A DNA stretch of 64,000 nucleotides. It comes from Nilaparvata lugens (Eukaryota; Arthropoda; Insecta; Hemiptera; Delphacidae). The DNA lies in contig NC_052506.1 of assembly GCF_014356525.2 (NCBI RefSeq), forward strand, positions 19,247,916-19,311,915, given 5' to 3'. The notes under the pieces were generated by a model. That model was given only the letters and a program-made list of their open reading frames with translations. It did not search any database and was not told the origin of the DNA. Below are positions 41,701 through 50,700 of this stretch, in pieces. The stretch's first letter is position 1. Each line of letters starts with the position of its first letter. The position numbers were made by a program, and so were the translations under genes.

Positions 41701-44700
41701 TGTTTTCACATCCTTTTCAACAATTCCTATTATCAAAAGGCTCATCAATATAGGGGAAGTATCCCATTGTATAATTGTGATGAATGAACACCCTTTTCAA
41801 TGAATGTTACCAGAATAATAAAATGGACGTAATGAAAAAATCCTTATATGTAAATTAACTTTTTCCCCATTCATGTAAATATATACCCTGAAAGAATCCA
41901 GCCTGGAAATAACCTAATGAATCCAGCCTAATGAAAATATATTCATTCACAAAGCAATTGTATTCTCCAATAACAATAAACAATAACTGTTATTGGTATT
42001 CAAATATGGGGTGACAAAACATGTCTATAGCCAATCAGTCACTAAAGCGTATTATTGTGGAACACAATGCAATTATTTTTATTTTATTTTTTATGCTGAT
42101 TGTCATTAAAACTAGTCTCAGAGACTAACCATTAATTTTCATTTTACATGAAATCCTACACTATCAAAAACTATAAACTTCAGTTCATCCATTGGTTACC
42201 CAAGTATAGTGAGGCCCACGTTATAATGGCAGTGTTTGATTAGCAATGGTATTGATATCCTTGTCTATCATTCAACAAAGCGGATAGTCCTATCTCTTTC
42301 TCGCTTTGCTCTGTTGCCAGATCGTCCTTTAACAATGTAGAACTAATAATTAATTAACAAAGTATTAAATCTTATTTATGGAAATTCATTATGAAATTAT
42401 TGAAAAATATTATTTCTTGCTTAATAAAATATAATTGAATATTTTAAACGAGAATGATCCGTTAATATTACACCCTCAATAAACATCAGCTACCGTCTAT
42501 AGAAGGCATTGCAGAGTATCAGCAACGTTTTCTTCTTTCTTTCTCCACTGCCATTATATCAAGATTGCTCAAGATTAACGACGAGTCTGAACAAAAAAGT
42601 AGTATTCTCGGCTTATTATGGCTACTTTCATTATGCTGAGGAAACCTCCCAGAACCCCTTTTAGGCCACTGTTCCAAAGTGCAAGAATTCTGACCCTTCC
42701 CTGTCTATACATACTCGAGGCTGCACTACATGGACTCAATCATAGAGCTTCCTGGGCTAGAGGATCGGATATACACGGGTACAACACGAGGTTTAGGAAT
42801 GCTCTAAGACTAGATGCTCATAGAACGTATTTTTTTCAAGATCACATGAGAAGGAAAATATTGAACTCTTTTCCACCTGCTATATATGAAATTGACTCAG
42901 AAGTTTTGTTGAAGAGTAAGTTGAAGGACTGACTGATCGAAAAATCCTTTTAAAATGTAATTGAATTTTTTGAATTGAGAGGATTTTAAAATGATTTGAT
43001 TCTTGTCATCGAGTTGAGTTATTTTTTGTCATTTTAATATATCAATATTTTTAACACAATTTAATGTACCAATGTAAATGTGACTATGTATTTGACTTGA
43101 GTCAATATTTTATTATTCTACAATGCATGACATCAATAAAATATTGAAAATAAATCGGCTACCTGTTGAATGTGTGAGTTTTGCTTTGGTTTAGAGTTGA
43201 TTCAAGTGTACAAAATTAAGAGGTCATTCACCCCAAAGAACACAAAATCGACAATCTCAAGGTCAAATACTGATTTTAAAGGAGAAAACTGGAGCAAATT
43301 CATAGATTTAGGCTCAACTCACACTTACGCGACTCAGGTCGAGAAGAGACTCGACTCTTGTCGAGAGCATGTGTTTTCAAAATGGTGACGTCGCGAAGAC
43401 TAGAATCGACTGGTCTGAGAGTCACCATTTAAAAACACTTACTTTCGATTAGAGTCGAGTCTCTTCTCGACGTGAGTCGCGTAAGTGTGAGTTGAGCCTA
43501 AGTGTTATTGATCCCATCTGTGATCGATCAGGCAGAAAAACACAAAGGGAGCTAGGCCAAAGACAAAAATCTGATTTTCGAAAAAGCACCTGTAAAAATG
43601 ACTGTAAGGAATTTAAAACATGTTCACCATCTCATCAGATGGAGCAGGATGTGCCTCAAGTACTCCAACTATAAAAAATAGAAAAAATTCACAGTGGCCA
43701 AGCCAGAGGTAGAAAATTGTTTTTAAAAAAACACCTGTTGAATGTGCATGAAAGGTTCAGTAATTTATGACTATCAAGAAAAGTATCACTCAAAAATTGT
43801 GTAAAAATACGCAATGGTAACAGTAATGTACATTGTACATTTATCTAGTACCGTACTGTAGTGAAGTTTTTGAGAATACAAAATATCATTGAAAAACGGC
43901 TGTTGCACATAATCTGTAATTTTATTCAAGTTTTAACTTATCAACGTTGAAACTTGAACCAGTGGAAAGAAGATGAATTTACAGAAATATTTTTTTATAT
44001 TTGTCTGGAAAATGACTATGGCATATTATTCAAAGAATTTTCAAATAATTTCTATTCTATCTTTGATCGATTATTCTATATGTTGCCGCATTTTATTGGC
44101 GTAAACATGCACTATACATACAATCTTTAGTTTTTGACGTTACTGTGCCTACTGCATCGAATATCTAACGTTGATTATTATCAATAATAGACTATGATAA
44201 TAAATTCAGATAAATAATTTTATTATGAGACTACACAATCAAATTAAGTATGTTATTATTTTATTTGAATCTGAATAATGAGCTACAGTATTGTTCTAAT
44301 AATAATTATTAGTACCGTATCTCGTATTTCAATACCGTATTATTTTTGTAAGAGTTATCCTCATACATGATTATGCTGGAGAATTACTACTGTGCATAGG
44401 CTTGACCTTTGTAGACTATTTTCTGTATTAATTTGTAAATGTTTTTCTCGATATTTAGTCCAGGCAACGAATGCTCAAATAAAAGTACCTATAGAGGGAA
44501 AAGTTTGGAACATAATTTTCAACTCCACAGCTCTTTTAAGGATAGTAAGAGGATTAACATATCGAAAGTCCTCACCCCTACCCCCTGTGCTAAAGGGGTG
44601 GGGTGGTTTGAAAGTACCATTTTTTCATTCTTCGCATATATCTCGGAAGCTATTCATCTTATGAACATTTGTATTCTGAGCATGTATAATTCGACTATTT

Positions 44701-47700
44701 CACGCATTCCCATACGACTGTTGCAGCAGTTTTAGTTTTGAGTGTCTCTGTTTGAAATATTATAGTGAGGTCCACGTTATAATATCAGTGGATACAGATA
44801 GAAGAACAACGTTGCCGGTCCTCTGTCTTGTCAATGACTTCTATAGACGGTAGCTGATACAGGTTCATTGATGTAATATTAACTGTTCATTCTCATTTCA
44901 AATAATCAATATTATATTATGATGATTTGAAAATGTTTATTTTTCTGTGAAAATCTAAAATTGAATCCTAACCCTCTTTAATCTCAAAATTGTTCCAGCA
45001 ATCAGATTTTTTACTTAAATATGTGTGGTTTGGTAGGGAGTTTAGTAACACCCCCTGTGTTTAGTTCAGCAGATGTTCCAATAGGTACTCAATATGAATG
45101 TTCATACTGAAGCACACTGCCAATTTATGATGACAGTATAGTGTGATATTCGAAAAAAGTCACTTCTTGCAAATCTTGAGATTTGACACTCAAAACTAAA
45201 ACTGCTGCAAAAGTCGTATGGGAATGCGTGAATAGTCGAATTATACATGAAATGAAAGATCGCATGAGATGCTCTACAATCTCGTAATCAGCACATTTTT
45301 GTTCCATCAATTGTTGAAAAGTTATAAGACTTGAAAGAGCGGAAAAATGTAAGAAAAACTGGTTTTTCGAGAATGCATCACTTTAGAACATGAATATCTC
45401 GAAAAGTATCGGATTTATCAAAAACCTCCACCAGAAAAATTTGTAGGAAATTTATTAAGCTTCATTTTTATGTAGTTTATGTCAATAGAACATATTGTTT
45501 TCAAGATATAAACATGTTAGTAATGAGTGGAAAATGCAACTTTCAAACCACCCACCTTCATCCCTTCAGCACATGATGTAGGGGTTGAGATTTTTGATAT
45601 GCTCACCTCCAAACTAGTCTCAACAAAGTTGCAAATTCTAAAATTGTGTTCCAAACATTCCATCCAAATTCCATTGTCAACTGATCTATTGTTGCTGAAC
45701 AGAAATTGAACAGATTGTTGGTTTGTAGGCTTCAATTTTGCACAGAATACAAATGTTAATAAGATTCATAGTTTTCAAGATATATGCGAAAAATGAAAAA
45801 ATGTTACTTTCAACCACCCCCACCCCTTAAGCACAGGGGTTGGGGGTGAGGACTTTTGATATGCTAATCCTCTTACTATCCTTAAAAGAGCTGTGGAGTT
45901 GAAAATTGTGTTCCAAACTTTTCCCTCTATAATATTTCATTGACTGGACTAATTTGTTATTTTTTGTTGTATATTTAAAGATGAAATAGGCCTGCATGAA
46001 TTTTATTAAATTGTTTTATTCCATTCCTTTGTATAATCATATTTGTTTTTGTTTTTCTGTAAATAATTGAAGGATGATTGAAATATCTAATGTGCAATAC
46101 ATACTTTATCGAAGCTCTGAGTGAACATGTTCCAAATGAGTTGATTCTGGTGCGATGTTCCTGTTCTGTCCTGTACTCCCCCTCTCACTTCTGGTATGTG
46201 CAGCACATTTCTCAAAAGCAGCAGACAATTGTTTATTATCTCGCAATCGTTTTTCTTAATTTCTTCTTCCTGTTGAGAAGAAACCCATGTGATAAATTCA
46301 TAATTTTCATAGTTAATCATTATTTTACAGTTTTAAGTGATTAGTGAGTGTTATTTTGTTATTCAATTTGGTTTGTAAACAATCTAAATCAGAACTTTTC
46401 TGTTTTCAAATCTTTGGACTGAAAATTTGACCTGAATTCAAGTGTATGAAACATAACCTACTTTTTGGACTATAGTGTATAAATCAAAATTCGGGGAAGA
46501 AACAGTTTTGGGCTGTGCCTGTTAGTCCTTCCCCAATTATTTTAAAGAATTGTCTCCTGTTTATCAATAAATAACGAGCGAAGCTCGGTGCCCCGATATT
46601 TAATATTGAAGTAAATAATAGAATATTGTTGCCAAACTCACATTACTATAGTGAGGTCTACGTTATAATGACAGTGTTTGATAAGCAATGGTACCGGTAT
46701 TGCTATCCTTGTCTGTCAATCAATAAATCGGATAGCGCTATCTCTCTCTCGTTTTGCTCTGTTGCCAGATCGGCTTTTAACAAGAATTAATAATTAACAA
46801 AATATTTCATCTTAATTATGAGAATTCACTACGAAATAAAATTATTGAAAAATATAATGTATTGCTTGATGTATTGCTTTGAAATCTATGTATCCAAATG
46901 GATACAACATCAAACCAAGGGATGATTATTTTAAACTAGAATGAACAATTAATATTACATTAATAAACCTGAATTAGCTACCGTCAAGAAGGCATTGACA
47001 AGACAGTGAGGATCGGTAACGTTGTTCTTCTATCTTTCTCCACTGCCATTATAACGTGAACCTCACTATAATGAATGTTAAAGGTATTGACATTAGTTTA
47101 ATAAATATTGTTAATGTGAGTGATTAGTTGATAGCTGTTAAGCTTTATATCATAATCATAGCTTTGAGCTTTATTGATGTTACTTGTGAATTTCGCAACA
47201 ATGTTCCTTCTCGATACCTCGAGATGATCATGAGATTAGATGCTCATTTATAGCACTCACAAAATTCAATTTTTGAGAAATGTTTATTTATCTATTTACA
47301 TTATCTTTGAAGGCAACAGATCAACAACTGTAATATAGGTGCTTATGAAACTGCCTCATTAACGTAACTTGAAAAAAATGACATTTAGTAACTGCTATTC
47401 ATAACTTTTTAAATGTAATAGGGAGAGAAACTTCAATAAAGAAAACACAATTAAAAATAATAACCTTATACAGTAAAATGCAATATTCTTTGTAGTTTAG
47501 TCTCTATTGATACACCTAGAATGATATTGTCTGGATTTCAGAATCTTCTTCAAAATGTTATTGACAGAAAAATGATAATGATAGAATAGACAGAGAAAGG
47601 AATAATAATTATACCAGAGCCCCGTTTTTACGAATTCCAATGAATCAAGAAAAAGTTGTTGTACCGTGGTATTTTTTGTTGGGCGGCTACTTCTGAATTG

Positions 47701-50700
47701 ACTTTTATGGACGAGTAAGTGCTACAGAGATCAAAATAAATACTTAATATGGAGATTGTATGGGGGTTCGTTATACCGGTGTTCCTCTGCACCCAAATGT
47801 CACTTACTTTGTCGAGAAGACTTTTGATAAAATCGAGAAGGCATCTGGTCGTTCTTGAATCTATAAACGCTTCTTTGCACGACGTGAGAAGCCAGTTCAA
47901 ATCGAAAATCACACTGCGACCATGATCAGTCCTGAGAGATACATCTATATCCATGAGACATTCCACAGGGATTGTGAGGTTGCAGAGAACCCTGTGTGGA
48001 GAAAGATCAATTAGCACCAACAATCTTATAGTCATGAAACAAAAAATCCTACAATTTATAATTTTTCCAGTGGAACTTATTTGGACTTTTAAACTTATTC
48101 ATCATCACAAGGTTTGTCAAATATTATAAGATTTAAGGAGTTATAATCATTTGATATTAAAAGTTTGTTTCATGTTTTTACGAAAGTTTTACTATCAATC
48201 TATCTAAATTCGAAATTGTTTGTTTTATTCTAATTTATATTTTCAGATTGTGATTTGGTGTAGAAATTGTAACCTATGTATAATACTTGGACAATTTGAA
48301 TCTAAATTAGGAAATTGAAGAAGTTTTGGGCAATAGCCGGTTTTTTTTCATTTCCGATCATTGTATTTTTTGTGCTAACCTAATAAATCTAGATCTATTA
48401 TATTTGTGAGGGTATGTTTGATCATTATATCAAATTACCTCATAATATTGTCAATATTATTGATTCATATAGCAGCCCTCAACCCTCAACCTCAATTACT
48501 GCATGGTAGATTAGTAAAAATATTTCTTCAGAGAACTCTGATCCACTCACATTTGAATTATTCCTATATAAAATCAACATGGAGCATTAAAATAGCCTTA
48601 AGGAGATATGAAATATTCAATATTCTCTAGAAGTATTAAAGATATAAAACGATTATTCAACTGCCAGTGAATAAATGCATAGTAATTGAAGAGAATCGTT
48701 TCAATGCTATTGTCAACAGACCCGGGATTGTGGGGTTTCCAGAGACTTCATATAATAAAGAAAAGTTGACATATAGTATAAGCGCATCAAGAGAAAGGCT
48801 TGGGATTGCGGACTGTCCAGGGACTTTCTCGTGATTAGCTTACTATACCGTATATGTCAACTATTCTTTATAATGTATTCAAGTTAGTTTCAGTGATTAT
48901 ATTTTTATTTCGATATTAAGATGTCAATCTGGTTTGTGAATTATTGTGTAGTGTGTATTCTGCATTGTTTAATTATTTTTAATGAATGATTTTATAGCAA
49001 CTAAACGAATCTGAGTTCTGGAAATTCTCAACAACTGCGAATGTTGAGATCAGTATTATTGATATCTGATCATTAATATAATTAATACCAATATTGCTCC
49101 AACACATGAATATGTTTGTTAATAGGCTATAATGATGAACATTTAATATGAGTTGATATGGCATATATTATAAAGATACTTACAAATTTATATGTAGTCA
49201 TGGAAATATTGAATTGATGAAGAAAGTAAAATATAACCATACAAATAAACTACTGAACTTACTTAATGATCAAGTCGAACACATCTTTATCTTGAATGTT
49301 GCACATCAATGGAATAATATCCTAGAAAAAAGTACATTAAAGTATTAGTTGTAAAGTTGGTATGAAATGTATGATCCATATTCTATACTACTACCGGTAT
49401 ACTATTAATACGACCATCGACTATGCTATTCGTAGCTCATTCGTCATAAAATAAATTAGTAGAATATTAGGTTTTATAGCCTACCTCTTTGAATCCAGTT
49501 AGCAATTATTTCAATAAAATTGTTACCGAGACTAAAATTAAGGGTTATCAACTGTATGAAGATGAACAACTTGAGCTAATGAAAATGAATGTACGGTACC
49601 TATCAACTTACAATTTGGAAGAGGCTCCTTCAAATATCAACTTGGTTAAATTGAAATATAATAATTTAGTAAGCAAATTCAAGAGAAATAGATTGAATTG
49701 GACCAATAATAAAAAATGCCTACTTTGACTGGATTCAGTACCTATTATTGTGTAAAGAAAATTGTAGATGACTCATAAACAGTGTGTATTCATTCATTCC
49801 TTGTCATATAATAAATATTTATTTTGAAAAGATCAAATACCACGTAAAAAGGTATTATTTATATTGTACATTTATATAAAATTGAATTAGTTTGAAATAC
49901 TATAATGTAGATAGAGAATAATTTATACTGTATATTTCTTTTATAGCTTAAATAAGGTATGTTTCAGTGGTAACTAAAGTATGAAGTTCATTTGTACATT
50001 GAGACTCATCTGTTAAAAAGGACTTTGAATAAGTTTTTATATTTTAAATACATGCAGGAGTGAGTTTTTCTTGATTCCTTATTCAAAATATTGGTGGCAG
50101 AATAAAACTATTCACCTTTTTAACTCCTTGAGACAATCCTATCGCCCTCCTGTATGTTCTCAACACACAGTCCTCTGTCAGTATTCGATGTAAGATACGT
50201 TCCAGGTGATCTGAAAAAATATTTTTCAATCAATTTTCTAAACCATTTATACTCACCATTTCAATATACATCCACATGTAAGCCGGCCTGCGTATCTTGT
50301 ACTTGTAAGTAATGTGTAAAGGTGCGTACAGACTTTCGCTCTGCTCCGCAATCGAACGTCACTTGAGCAGATCAATTGATGATCGACCGGGGAGCAAGAG
50401 TGGAACGCGAGAAGAGCTAACATCTCCCGTAACGTTCATGATCGGAGCGATTGCGGAGCGAAGGCGGAGCGTGTTGGAGGCGCGTATATCTATACGCACC
50501 TTTATTGTTAGCATTTAATGTAGAAGAACGTTTCATTTATTTAATCAGAATCAGAAATACCTACTTTCAGGTGTACTGAAGGAATTCAATATATATTATT
50601 GTGAAGAACGTTAATCACCACATACTACACATTTTTTGTCACAATTACAAGAAAATCAGATAATAGTAGGCTACTTGTGGGTAAATATCAGATTATTTAT

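Larger units (their letters stand above)
40920..46104 (-). other. Large tim intron between exons 6 and 5
   Basis: At 5.2 kb it holds two or more copies of MITE family B (42205-42559 and 44761-44905), a non-LTR relic (42618-43155), an inverted repeat (43309-43500) and a long-TIR element (44454-45953). An isolated exon-like patch at about 41500-41590 is not part of tim by phase. Confidence 0.6.
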
